Of a DNA stretch of 42,473 bases, positions 1 to 11,200 are shown piece after piece. Within the stretch, counting starts at the first letter, position 1. Each line of letters begins with the position of its first letter. The notes beneath the pieces were generated by a model. The model had not been told where the DNA came from. It made no database searches and saw only the letters and a list, made by a program, of their open reading frames with translations. This DNA comes from Denitromonas sp. GTDB taxonomy: Bacteria > Pseudomonadota > Gammaproteobacteria > Burkholderiales > Rhodocyclaceae. Where the stretch lies: NCBI RefSeq assembly GCF_034676725.1, contig NZ_JAUCBR010000005.1:2501-44973 (forward strand), given 5' to 3'. The translations under genes and the position numbers were made by a program.

Positions 1-2603
<2,603 letters not shown>

Positions 2604-2700
2604 CCAGAAAAAGCAAGACTCTGGAAGACATACTACACTTCAAGTGTACTCAACGAACAGTCGCTGAAATCCAGCACCGATGTAATACGGTCCTTCTTAG

Positions 2701-2816
2701 GTCTGGTGGTCATAGCGCGAGCAAAACACCCGATCCCTTCCCGAACTCGGAAGTTAAGTGCCGCCGCGGCAATGGTACTGCGTCTCAAGACGTGGGAGAG
2801 TAGCTCGCCGCCAGAC
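2701..2816 (+). rRNA. rrf: 5S ribosomal RNA
   Basis: A 116-base 5S rRNA. The first ten bases (gtctggtggt) pair with the last ten (gccgccagac) to form helix I. The conserved cccgaactcggaagttaag segment is present in the middle. Its place between 23S and tRNA-fMet is the usual alphaproteobacterial rrn order. Ends were set from the terminal helix and may be off by one or two bases. Confidence 0.95.
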
Positions 2817-2859
2817 TTAAAAAGAACCGTAAATCATCTCTGAACAATCAATATCCCGG

Positions 2860-2936
<77 letters not shown>

Positions 2937-2942
2937 AAATAC

Positions 2943-3000
2943 AGCGTTTTAACAAACGCTTACGAAAAGGCCCCGAGCGCATCGCCGGGGCCTTTTGGTT
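2943..3000 (+). terminator. Rho-independent terminator behind tRNA-fMet, preceded by a small hairpin
   Basis: A perfect 11-bp stem (aaaaggccccg at 2965-2975 with cggggcctttt at 2986-2996) is followed by ggtttg. Just before it, 2943-2949 (agcgttt) pairs with 2954-2960 (aaacgct). It lies on the phage side of the crossover point. By inference the phage supplies the terminator that ends rRNA-operon transcription and shields its own genes from it. Confidence 0.85.
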
Positions 3001-3020
3001 TGACTCAAGCATGACTCAAG
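3001..3020 (+). repeat. Paired integrase arm-type sites near attL
   Basis: Two direct copies of tgactcaag start 11 bases apart (3001 and 3012). The same pair with the same spacing and orientation recurs near attR (42289 and 42300, the second copy reading taactcaac). Placement on both sides of the core fits arm-type binding sites of the integrase N-terminal domain. The role is inferred. Confidence 0.7.
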
Positions 3021-3205
3021 ATCTTGACTTCGACATTGCAGTTATGTCGGCGCGGCTTTAGCCGCTCATGACTTTGTCTCCAGCACCACTGCTGAACTTA
3101 CCTATCGACTCCCAAAAGCCTTGGCTTCAATCTGAGGCCTCAGTGCGTTACGTAACAACAGCGCGCCGTTGATGGGGAGCGGCAATTTTTCTGGAGAGCG
3201 CCTCA

Positions 3206-3976
3206 ATGAAGTTTCGCGTTTGGATTATTTTTTTCGGGTTGTTTTCGTTCGGATACGGCGTGCTCGTAGGGAAGTTCCAAGTCTTCCCTTACGAACAGAT
3301 TCGTTCAGTGGCTTCATACGCTGCCCCTTTCCGCGATATGCTTGGACGAAGCAGCCTCCCTTCACTAGATCAACCCGAACCTAACGGGACAGAGAGATTT
3401 GTTGTTCTGGGGAATAGTATCACATATGCCAGTCCTTCGGATGAAGTTTCCTGGACGGGCGATCACGGGATGGCAGCATCGACACCAGAAAATGATTACG
3501 TGTCGGTTCTTCTACGCTTGCTGGATGTTCCACGGAACGCAGCGTACGTAAGAAATATGTATCCATTGGAAATTGATGCTAGCGAGCTGGACGCTGCTCT
3601 TGATGCTATAGACGAACTGCTGCGGGATTCGGATTTTCTTGTTTTGCAGCTTGGCGACAACACCACTACCGAGGCGGTGGTTCCGGCGTTTGCATTATCC
3701 TACGAAGCCATTCTTGAAGCCGCGGGCCCTGACACGACAATCCTTTGTGTTTCGACCTATTGGCGCAAACCTAATATCGATTCACTAATCGAAGAAATGT
3801 GCGAACGTCACAACGGGCACTTTGTGTTCATTGGCGATGTTCGGCTGTATCAGAGGTTTGATGATCCGCCTACTTTCTCCCATCCAGGAGTAAATGATCA
3901 TCCGAAAGACGCCCAGATGCAGCGTATTGCAGAACGAATACGCGCTCGAATTGTTCAGATTGGTCAAGTACAATAA
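3206..3976 (+). CDS. Membrane-anchored SGNH-fold hydrolase or acyltransferase-like protein
   Basis: The protein has 256 residues. Residues about 5-22 form one hydrophobic segment, likely a signal anchor placing the rest outside the cytoplasmic membrane. SGNH blocks are recognisable: GNSIT (Ser71 as nucleophile), LQLGDN (residues 148-152, block III) and VNDHPKDAQM (residues 229-238, with His232 the likely base, block V). Such proteins remove or transfer acyl groups on glycans or esters. The start is an ATG preceded by ggag. The gene is clearly AT-richer than the phage structural genes and converges with an acyltransferase-3 gene. In OafA-type O-antigen acetyltransferases these two domains are often one polypeptide, so a shared role in surface-glycan acetylation is plausible. 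The substrate is unknown. Confidence 0.72.
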   Translation: MKFRVWIIFFGLFSFGYGVLVGKFQVFPYEQIRSVASYAAPFRDMLGRSSLPSLDQPEPNGTERFVVLGNSITYASPSDEVSWTGDHGMAASTPENDYVSVLLRLLDVPRNAAYVRNMYPLEIDASELDAALDAIDELLRDSDFLVLQLGDNTTTEAVVPAFALSYEAILEAAGPDTTILCVSTYWRKPNIDSLIEEMCERHNGHFVFIGDVRLYQRFDDPPTFSHPGVNDHPKDAQMQRIAERIRARIVQIGQVQ

Positions 3977-3988
3977 GTACTCTGAACC

Positions 3989-4174
3989 GTGAACGCCCTG
4001 AACACCCTGATCGGCCGGTTCCGCGCCTTCATGCAGCCGTTCTACGGCCCCGCCTCGAAGAACCTTGCCGCCTACGGTCGCTGGCACGCCGCCCGTGACA
4101 CTGCGGACCGCAGCTATCGTGACGTGCTCAGCCCGCTGCTCGCGTCACGCACCCGCGCCAACACGGTCTGCTGA
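3989..4174 (+). CDS. Possible 61-residue hypothetical protein
   Basis: This is a short GTG-start frame 12 bases after the SGNH gene, without a convincing ribosome site. It is GC-rich, unlike the AT-rich genes on both sides, and has no recognisable domain. It could be a remnant of a resident phage gene disrupted when the cargo arrived, or a chance frame. The 104 bases after it (4175-4278) contain a small hairpin (ccccg-t-cgggg near 4180) between the convergent genes and nothing else recognised. Confidence 0.28.
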   Translation: MNALNTLIGRFRAFMQPFYGPASKNLAAYGRWHAARDTADRSYRDVLSPLLASRTRANTVC

Positions 4175-4278
4175 CACCGCCCCGTCGGGGACTGTCGTCC
4201 ATAAGTTTTCTTCCGTGGGTGAGTTTTTTATCAGCGGTTCTCCTGCCATCCGGGATGGAACACCTACGTAATCTCAAA

Positions 4279-5298
4279 TCAGAATCCAGTTACTGCGGGT
4301 GGGTGTCGGCTTTTTCTAAAGGAATTTTCAAGAAGCCTATAAGATAAATCAGCAGCCACAAGCGATCCCGCAAAACCGGCACCAAGGTTAAGCCAAGCGG
4401 GTAGATTATAGTTTCCAATAACTCCTAGGATGGGGTAGTGCCAAAGATACAAACTGTACGACCTGTCACCCAACCAAACAGCAGGTGCAGAGGCCAGAAC
4501 AGTTGTAAACGGACTATTTTGTATCACGCATGCGCATACCAGCCACGCTGAGGCAATCGCAATGAGTGAATGCCCGCCTAAAAGCATTGGAGTGGATGTC
4601 CAATAATTTCCCGTCATCGCAATAGCTAAAATATAGATAGATGGCAGAAGCCAAAATTTAGCTAATGACCTGAAATGTTCCGCCCCTACAAATGCAAGGA
4701 GCGCACCAAATATCAGACCGTCGGCGCGGGTTTCAAGAGCATGGTAAGCATACCACCACGAACCTGACAAGCCAAGCCAGCCCCTCCAGAGAGCGATTAG
4801 AATTGTTGATACGAGCAGAATGGTGACGGACGTTCTCTTGGAAATGCGAGCGCAAAATAGTAGTAAGAGAGGCCAAATCAAATAGAATTGTTCCTCAACT
4901 GCAAGGGACCATGTATGCCCCAAAAGCCCGCCAGAACCTAATTCGAAAGCTCTAGCGTAATTCATGAAGCTGGCTGCAGAAGCGGCCACAGAAAGAAGTA
5001 TGCCAGCCCTCAAGTTTCCGTCGGCAAGACTTGCGACGACACCATAGATAAAAAAGATAAGCAGTAGACCAAAAAGGGCGGGCCACAATCTTCGGATTCG
5101 TCGTTTATAGAATTTACCAAATGAAATTGTTCCAGTAGATCGCATCTCATCGAGCAGGATCTTTGTTATGATGTAGCCGCTTATCGAGAAAAATACATCT
5201 ACACCGACACCGCCGCCGGGAAGGAATACTCCAGCATGCGCAAAGAAAACCATTAAGACGGCGACTGCTCTAAGGCCGTCAAGCTCTAATATTCGCAT
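4279..5298 (-). CDS. Acyltransferase-3 family membrane protein (OafA-like)
   Basis: The 339-residue polytopic protein has about ten hydrophobic segments. Family marks are visible: LDGLRAVAVLMVFFAHAG with the conserved Arg and His in TM1, GVGVDVFFSISGYIIT, the FYKRRIRRLWP loop, HTWSLAVEEQFYLIWP, and a late YSLYLWHYP. These proteins move acyl groups across the inner membrane onto O-antigen, capsule or exopolysaccharide, and phage copies cause seroconversion. The start is the ATG at 5298, with gaggataatata upstream. A longer upstream reading would be Arg-rich, Cys-rich and implausible. It lacks the C-terminal SGNH domain of full-length OafA; a separate SGNH gene converges on it. AT-rich composition and placement beside attL mark it as phage cargo. 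It lies downstream of the lysis genes in the same direction. Confidence 0.88.
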   Translation of the reverse strand: MRILELDGLRAVAVLMVFFAHAGVFLPGGGVGVDVFFSISGYIITKILLDEMRSTGTISFGKFYKRRIRRLWPALFGLLLIFFIYGVVASLADGNLRAGILLSVAASAASFMNYARAFELGSGGLLGHTWSLAVEEQFYLIWPLLLLFCARISKRTSVTILLVSTILIALWRGWLGLSGSWWYAYHALETRADGLIFGALLAFVGAEHFRSLAKFWLLPSIYILAIAMTGNYWTSTPMLLGGHSLIAIASAWLVCACVIQNSPFTTVLASAPAVWLGDRSYSLYLWHYPILGVIGNYNLPAWLNLGAGFAGSLVAADLSYRLLENSFRKSRHPPAVTGF

Positions 5299-5381
5299 TA
5301 TATTATCCTCAAACTTCAATGCGACCCAAGCGCAACATTGAACCGACATTCCCCAAGTTGGATTTCTTCTCCTCCGTCTTT

Positions 5382-5711
5382 TCACTGCGTTGCGCACAGA
5401 TCAAGCCTCTTGGGCACGGTTTGCCATGGTTCGGGCATCTGATGCGCGATCTGAGCGCGATTTCTGGTCTTGAAGGCCGGTTTGGCCCTGCGTTCGGTCG
5501 TGTATGCCTTTCGGCGCCTGAATTTCTCCAATGCCTCGACAGTGGGCTGGTAATGCAGGGCGTAGGCACCGTTCTTCCTGTCCCGCAGCTGCCGATAGAA
5601 CTTCAGCTGACGCGGCAGGGCATCGATCGGATATGTGCCCGACCACGCGCTCTTTGTGATCGTGAAGCTCCGCCCGTCCTCTGACGCCTCGACCACCGGC
5701 TCGACCGTCAT
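5382..5711 (-). CDS. Small late-operon protein, unknown function
   Basis: The 109-residue protein starts at ATG 5711, overlapping the upstream stop by ATGA, so it is translationally coupled to the holin-like gene. It is soluble, with a basic C-terminal half (many Arg and Lys, motif FRRRKAYTTERRAKPAF). No domain was recognised. As the last conserved-looking gene of the leftward late operon, it could belong to the lysis cassette. The gap to the acyltransferase start is 83 bases. Confidence 0.7.
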   Translation of the reverse strand: MTVEPVVEASEDGRSFTITKSAWSGTYPIDALPRQLKFYRQLRDRKNGAYALHYQPTVEALEKFRRRKAYTTERRAKPAFKTRNRAQIAHQMPEPWQTVPKRLDLCATQ

Positions 5712-6103
5712 CGCGCCCAGCGCCGCGCGGCCAGCGCCCCAGCGTCGCCGAGGATCACGGCCGGGATCAGGATGGTCGCGATATCCCAGAAGCGGGAGGG
5801 AATGTCGTCGATGGTCAGCGTCCAGCCGAAAAGCGGGTTCAAGATGGAGACGGCGAAGACGGCGGTCCACCAGAGGCCGAATGGCACCACGATCAGGAGC
5901 CGACCGATGCGCGTCGCGCTCCACCGATCCGACTGCTCGGCCAGCGCAATATCCCGCGCCGCCTCGAGGCTTGCGATCTGCTTCTCGGCCGCCAGGCGCT
6001 CGCTGTCGTTCTGCGCGGCGAGTCGGAGGCGGTGTGCCTCGAGCAGGGGCGCGGTGAACTGCTGGATGATCCCGCCAGTCAGCAGCCCCACGAACCAGCT
6101 CAC
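5708..6103 (-). CDS. Putative three-TM holin family protein
   Basis: The 131-residue protein starts with GTG, overlapping the previous stop as GTGA. An N-terminal hydrophobic stretch (WFVGLLTGGIIQQFTAPLL) is followed by an acidic and basic helical stretch. Two further membrane segments are near residues 70-90 (LLIVVPFGLWWTAVFAVSIL) and 108-122. This resembles the 3TM holins of gene transfer agents and related phages. It sits two genes downstream of the endolysin. A holin role is inferred from topology and position only. Confidence 0.6.
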   Translation of the reverse strand: MSWFVGLLTGGIIQQFTAPLLEAHRLRLAAQNDSERLAAEKQIASLEAARDIALAEQSDRWSATRIGRLLIVVPFGLWWTAVFAVSILNPLFGWTLTIDDIPSRFWDIATILIPAVILGDAGALAARRWAR

Positions 6104-6321
6104 GGCTCCTTCCTCCCGACCGGCGTGGTGGTGATGGTCCGAAGCCAGATGTTCAGCAGCGCCAGCGCCAGAGCGTAGTAGGGGAGCCAGCCCTGCGGCA
6201 GGATCCCGCGAAGCTCGGGCATCCCGAGCACATCGACTACATGCGGCAGCGCCACCTCGAGCGCGGCCAGCGCGCCCGCGACGGTGTTAAGGATCAGCGT
6301 CCGATATCCCTTCAGCTTCAT
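6100..6321 (-). CDS. Small membrane protein, possible holin or antiholin
   Basis: The 73-residue protein starts at ATG 6321, overlapping the endolysin stop by ATGA. It has two hydrophobic segments, one near residues 9-27 and one near 46-62 (YYALALALLNIWLRTI), with a charged end (GRKEP). This two-TM topology resembles class II holins. Three other membrane-associated proteins are encoded within 1.8 kb, so which one forms the lethal pore cannot be told from sequence. Confidence 0.6.
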   Translation of the reverse strand: MKLKGYRTLILNTVAGALAALEVALPHVVDVLGMPELRGILPQGWLPYYALALALLNIWLRTITTTPVGRKEP

Positions 6322-7094
6322 GCCCGTGCCTCCTCCGCGACCGCTTGGAACGCTGCTGCCCGCTCCTGCTCGTGCCGTCGGCGGCCGAGCAGGTTGATCA
6401 CCGCCAAGACCACGACCGCGACCACCAAGAGGATCGTCCATTCGGGCAGGTCCGCGAGCGTGGTGCCCGCGCCGCCGCCCACCGCCACGCCACCTGCGCT
6501 CTTGCCTTCGCGGCGCGCCTTGGCCTCTGCCTCGGCCTTCTCCGCGATCAGCGTCGGGCGAGCGGGCAGCGTGCTGGCCTCGACCGCCATGCGGACCGCC
6601 ACAGCCTCGACGCGCGCCACCCGGCGCGACCAGCCGCGCCCGAAGGTGTCCCAGGTCCTCAGGCCGCGCAGAAAGCCCATGCGAGTGGCGCAGGCGCGCT
6701 TGATCGCATCGACGGGAGTGGCATCGTTCGCGGCCTTCAGGGTCAGCGGCCCCATCTTGCCGTCGGCCGCGACGCCCACCGCGCGCTGCAGCCATTGCAC
6801 GCCGCGCCTGACGCCGCTGTTCACCGCGGGATCGAGGGCAACGAGATCGACACCGGCGCGGAGATCGTCGCCGCGCACCGGGTTCCAGTAGCGGGCGCGG
6901 TAGATGGTTTCGGCCTCGCGCTTGGTCAGGCTGCGGACGTCGTCCTTGGTGACTGGCCCGCCCCGCCAGTCGCGCAGCGTCCCGATGGTGATGCCCATGT
7001 TCGTGGCGCCGCCCGGGTCCTTCGGGTGATCGACGTAGCCGCCCTCGTGGGCGAAGATTTCCGCCATGCAGGCGGCGAAGTTCTCTCGGGCCAT
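6318..7094 (-). CDS. Endolysin, glycoside hydrolase 108 type with C-terminal TM
   Basis: This 258-residue peptidoglycan hydrolase (N-acetylmuramidase class) has its family motif at the start: HEGGYVDHPKDPGGATNMGIT, with Glu17 as the likely catalytic acid. A peptidoglycan-binding region follows (YWNPVRGDDL to about residue 120, including GVAADGKMGPLTLKAAN). After a Lys/Ala/Gly-rich linker there is a membrane segment near residues 219-237 (LLVVAVVVLAVINLLG) and a cytosolic-looking charged tail. The C-terminal TM is unusual for a soluble endolysin and suggests membrane tethering until release. A terminator-like hairpin lies just upstream, between this gene and the XhlA-like gene. Confidence 0.88.
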   Translation of the reverse strand: MARENFAACMAEIFAHEGGYVDHPKDPGGATNMGITIGTLRDWRGGPVTKDDVRSLTKREAETIYRARYWNPVRGDDLRAGVDLVALDPAVNSGVRRGVQWLQRAVGVAADGKMGPLTLKAANDATPVDAIKRACATRMGFLRGLRTWDTFGRGWSRRVARVEAVAVRMAVEASTLPARPTLIAEKAEAEAKARREGKSAGGVAVGGGAGTTLADLPEWTILLVVAVVVLAVINLLGRRRHEQERAAAFQAVAEEARA

Positions 7095-7115
7095 CGCGGG
7101 CTCCTTTCAGGCATG

Positions 7116-7140
7116 AAAAAACCCGCCTCAAGGGGCGGGC
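7116..7140 (-). terminator. Rho-independent terminator upstream of the endolysin
   Basis: In the leftward transcript, gcccgcc at 7140-7134 pairs with ggcgggt at 7127-7121 around a six-base loop and is followed by a run of T. It lies between the XhlA-like gene and the endolysin. Lysis genes downstream would need read-through, antitermination or their own promoter, which could delay lysis. That consequence is inference. Confidence 0.8.
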
Positions 7141-7193
7141 AGCGACGTTTCTTGATTGGGTCTTGATCCGTGCGCTTGCGCACAGAGAGGGGT

Positions 7194-7460
7194 TCAGCGG
7201 TCGGCGATCTTCCGGTCGAGTCGCTCGAGGGTTCTGCCAATCCCGAGCAGGCTTTCCTCGATGCGCCCCAGCTGCACGGCTTGCTGCGCGGCCGACGCGG
7301 CCTGGGCTTCGACCTTCACCTCGAGCTTGGCGATCTCGCGCTCGTTCTGCTTGCTCTGCGCGGAGGCTTTCGAGAGCGCCACTTCAATTCTCGCCCAGAG
7401 GCCAGCCAGCCCCAAGAGCAGCGGCCAGACCGCCTGTATCGTTTCCCAATTCGGCATCAT
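7194..7460 (-). CDS. XhlA-like small protein: TM plus coiled coil
   Basis: The 88-residue protein has one hydrophobic segment at residues about 8-22 (IQAVWPLLLGLAGLWARI). A long heptad-like helix follows (NEREIAKLEVKVEAQAASA and on to the end), typical of a coiled coil. The topology matches hemolysin XhlA-like and lysis-associated phage proteins. Two ATG codons are adjacent (7460 and 7457). It is the first gene of the lysis cassette after the tail genes. Confidence 0.65.
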   Translation of the reverse strand: MMPNWETIQAVWPLLLGLAGLWARIEVALSKASAQSKQNEREIAKLEVKVEAQAASAAQQAVQLGRIEESLLGIGRTLERLDRKIADR

Positions 7461-7505
7461 GGCCTGCCCCTTCCGCTTTCGTGTGATTGTCGAGTTCCCC
7501 GCGCA

Positions 7506-8249
7506 TCAGTTTGGCACTCCCAGCGTCAGGTAATGGATGGCGATGCGGACCGAGCCGCCCGTGAAATTGCCGCCCTGGGCGGTGAGCACGATGGGCGTGT
7601 CGGCGTAGAAAGCCTGCGGGCCGATCACGCCCACGTTCGTGCTTCCCGCAGCGACACCGAGCGAGCCGCCGAACTTGGTGGTCTCGCCTGAAATCCCGCA
7701 GTCGTAGGAGGTCGCGCCGGTGATCGTCGTCACTGTGCGGGCCGAGACGCCGAGGCAGATCGCGCGGTCTGGGATCTCGATGGTGGAGGTCACCGAGGCG
7801 CCAGAGAGCCCAGAGAGCGTCTGCTCGAGCACCGCCATGCCGGTGGTGCCGCCCAGCGCGCCCAGCGCCACGTCGACGCTGCCCGCTTGGGCGAGAAGGC
7901 CCATCGCCTCGTCCAGCGGCGTCCAGGACGAGGCGATCCGCACGACCACCCGCGATTCATCCTGCACCCAGACCACCCAGCCGGTGCGGGCTGGCAGGCG
8001 CAGCCATGCGCCGTCGGACCAGAGCGCGATGTCCCCGGTCCAGCCCGACCACGCGCCGGTCGCGCCGCTGGCGACTATGTACCGCGCGCCCTCGGCCGGC
8101 GATCCGGGAGGCGTCGCGAGGTTACGATCGAGCACGGACAGTTGAATGAGCCCGTCGAGCAGTCGCAGGGCTTCATTGTGGGTGACATGCTTCTGGGCCT
8201 GCGCCGCCAAGATGAATGGCAGCAGCAGGTTCGTGGTGGTGTCGGCCAT
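7506..8249 (-). CDS. DUF2793-type tail-associated protein
   Basis: The 247-residue protein begins MADTTTNLLLPFILAAQAQKH, followed by THNEALRLLDGLIQL, the signature of DUF2793 proteins found next to the tail-tip genes of alphaproteobacterial phages. The middle part has the Trp-rich GAWSGWTGDIALWSDGAW pattern. The C-terminal half is Gly/Thr/Val-rich and beta-like, as in fibre or binding modules. It lies 10 bases downstream of the giant tail-tip protein. A role at the distal tail, perhaps in receptor contact, is inferred. Confidence 0.78.
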   Translation of the reverse strand: MADTTTNLLLPFILAAQAQKHVTHNEALRLLDGLIQLSVLDRNLATPPGSPAEGARYIVASGATGAWSGWTGDIALWSDGAWLRLPARTGWVVWVQDESRVVVRIASSWTPLDEAMGLLAQAGSVDVALGALGGTTGMAVLEQTLSGLSGASVTSTIEIPDRAICLGVSARTVTTITGATSYDCGISGETTKFGGSLGVAAGSTNVGVIGPQAFYADTPIVLTAQGGNFTGGSVRIAIHYLTLGVPN

Positions 8250-8259
8250 GGGGTGTCCT

Positions 8260-11200
8260 TCAGAAGTTCAGGGTTACCGTCCGGGTGGCGCCGCGCCCGA
8301 CGAGCGAGGACAGCTGCGCGATGCGGACGTCGAGTGTGTCGCCGGGCCCGAGCGTGGATCCCCAATCCGCCGTCTGCTGGGCGGAGGTGTAGACCACGCT
8401 GGTCGTAGTCGCGGATAGCGTCCGCTTCACAGTCGCCCCGTCGAGGATGTCGACCTCATAGGCCTCGCTCGACTCGGACATGGGCACCTCGACCGCTTCC
8501 CAGCTGTCGCTCACGAGCGACCGGTCGCGCCGCGTCCAGCGGATGTTCAGATCGCCCGGTGTGCGACCGCGTAGCCCAGGCTGCTCGACATGCCCGACCG
8601 AGAAGGGGCGCAGACCGACACCTGCGGGCGTGAAGGCTGCGGCGACGTAGCTGTCGTCCGTGAAGGGCAGCGAGGCCGGGCCAATGCGCCAGTTCCAAGG
8701 CAGGCCGAGGTCGGCTTGGGCCACCGGCATGCGCGCCAGCGCCTCGTCCAGCACCACGACGCGCGCCCCGGCAGAGACGTTGGCCGCGACCGCGTGCTCG
8801 GTCCCGCGCTGCCCACGCAGGAGCCGCGTCAGTCTGTACCGCCCGGTCGCCACCAGCTCGGCGCTGCTCCCTTGCACGATCTCCCAGACGCCCGGCGCGC
8901 TCTCAACCGCCACAGCGTTCGCGCCGCCGAAAAGCGCGAGGTCCGTCACGCTCTCGAGCGTCCCGCTAAGCAAATCGACCACGAGCGCGTTCGCCATGTC
9001 GAAGCGCGAGGTCGGCCCAGCCGCGAGGTCGGCGGCCAGCGTACCGAGGCGCGCCCGGGTGCCGAAGGTCTGGAAGATCTCAAAGCCCTCGTCGGAATAG
9101 CTGCGCCAGACAGCGACGTTGCCGGGCCATGGCCGCGCGAAGCCCGCGATCAGCGGCTGGTGGTCGGTCTCCTGTTCGCTCAGCTGCGGCACGTCGAGGA
9201 ACACTACCTCCGTCTCGCCGAAGATCACAGGGCGGGCCAGTGAGGTAGCTCGAGGCTGGCCGGGTGGCAGATCGTAGACCACGCGGTCCTGAAAGAGCGT
9301 CTCCATGGCGCGCGAGTCGCTGTCGGCCACCGACACGATGCGCAGGTCGATCAGGCGCTCATCGTGGTCCAAGCGCAGGACGTCTCCCGGATCGATTGCC
9401 AGCATAGAGGGAGGAAGGCGGAAGGAGGCGCTTTCTCGGCCAACCCATGCCTCCATCAGCGCGCGGCGGCAGCGGCGCTCGGCTTCCTCCGGTGGCACCG
9501 CCATCGGAAAGGCCTCGGCGCTCACGCGGGAAGCCTCCACCGTGATCCTGCGCGCCTCGACCATCGCCGAATCGTAATCTTCGTCCGCGCGCGCCAGCTG
9601 CCATTTCAGCGCCTGCGGCAGCTCCGTCTCCTGCCCGCGCGTGAGCTCGAGCACCTCGCCGCTCTCGCTTTGCGCCGCGACCATGTCGTCTGGCGAGATC
9701 GTCACCACCGGCGCGCGGCCGCGCATCAGGAAGCGGATCACGCCCTCGCTCTCGATGGCGTCGAAGCCGAAGTGCCGGGCGAGCGTTGTCAGGGACGTGC
9801 GCGGCGATTCCAGCGCGCTGATCACATAGCCCTCGACCGCGCCCCAGAGCCCGCTGACGTCGATCCGCTCCTCGGGCATGCCCGCGCGCTCGCACAGCTC
9901 GCGGACCAGCGCCTGCAGCGAGACCGCGCCCAGCCGCCCCGTGAGCCAGTGCCCGAGGCGCCAGTTGGTACCATCGGTCCAGACGTCCGTCAGCTCGGGA
10001 AAGAACGGATAGGGGCGCGCGTCCCACGTCCAGGCGGCGCACTCCGGGATCCGGATCATGCGGTCGCCGTAGACGCTCGAGACAGGGTTGTTCGCAGGCT
10101 TGCCCCAATAGTCGAGGGTCGCCTCGAGGTAGGCGCGCTGGATCGCGTCGTCGCGCCAGCCGCGCGAGAAATATGGCACGAAGCTCTCGGAGGACTTCGG
10201 ATCGTAGAACACGTTCGGCTGGTTGGAGCCCCGGTCGACGGCGGGGCATCCGAACTCGGTGAACCAGAAAGGCTTGGACTGCGGTACCCAAGCGGTGGGC
10301 GTGCCGCTCTCGACGCCGAACGGACGGTTGAAGTGCTGGTTGGTCCACCAGCTGCGCAGGTCCTTGTAGCGGAAGACCCAGGGCTTGCCCGCGGCGCCGT
10401 CGGCAATCGTGGTCCGATGCTGCTCGGCCCGGTCGGCGGTGCTGGCGTAGAACCAGTCGAAGCCTTCACCGCCCTCGATGTTCGATTGCAGGTATCCCCG
10501 GTCGTAAATCACCGGCCAAGCCTCGGCATCGAGGTGCTCGAAGCCGTCCCGCCAGTCGGACAGCGGCATGTAGTTGTCGATACCGACAAAGTCGATGTTT
10601 GCGTCGGCCCAGAGCGGATCGAGGTGGAAGTAGAGATCGCCGCTGCCGTCGTCCGGGTGGTGCCCGAAATACTCCGACCAGTCGGACGCGTAGCTGATCT
10701 TCGTGCCCGCGCCCAAGATCGAGCGCACGGCGGCCGCGAGGTCGCGCAGCTGCTGGACTGCGGGATAGGTCCCTGCCGCCGACCGAATCTGCGTCAGCCC
10801 GCGCATCTCCGAGCCGATGATGAAGGCGTCGACACCACCCGCCGCTTTGCAGAGGTGGGCGTAGTGCAGGATCATCCGCCGCAGGCTCCACTCGCTCGCG
10901 TTGCCGGTGAAGGTGACCGTCGTTCCGGAAACCGAGAACTGCGCGGGCGTGGCCGAGCCGAACAGCGCCGCGACCTGCGATGCCGCCGTGGCGGTCTTGT
11001 CCACCGTGCCCGCGAAGCCTGCGGCCGGGCTGCAGGTGATCCGCCCGCGCCAAGGGAAGGCTGGTTGCCCAGCGCTGGTGGCGTTGTCGCTGTAGGGGCT
11101 CGGCAGGGTGTTGCCGGTGGGCACGTCCATCAGGATGAACGGATAGAAGGTAACGCGCAGGCCGCGCGCCTTTAGCTCCTGAATGGCCTGCACCACGGCA

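Noticed and set aside
9364..11175. A 603-codon open frame on the plus strand
   Set aside because: It is the mirror of the giant tail-tip gene, with the same composition artefact.
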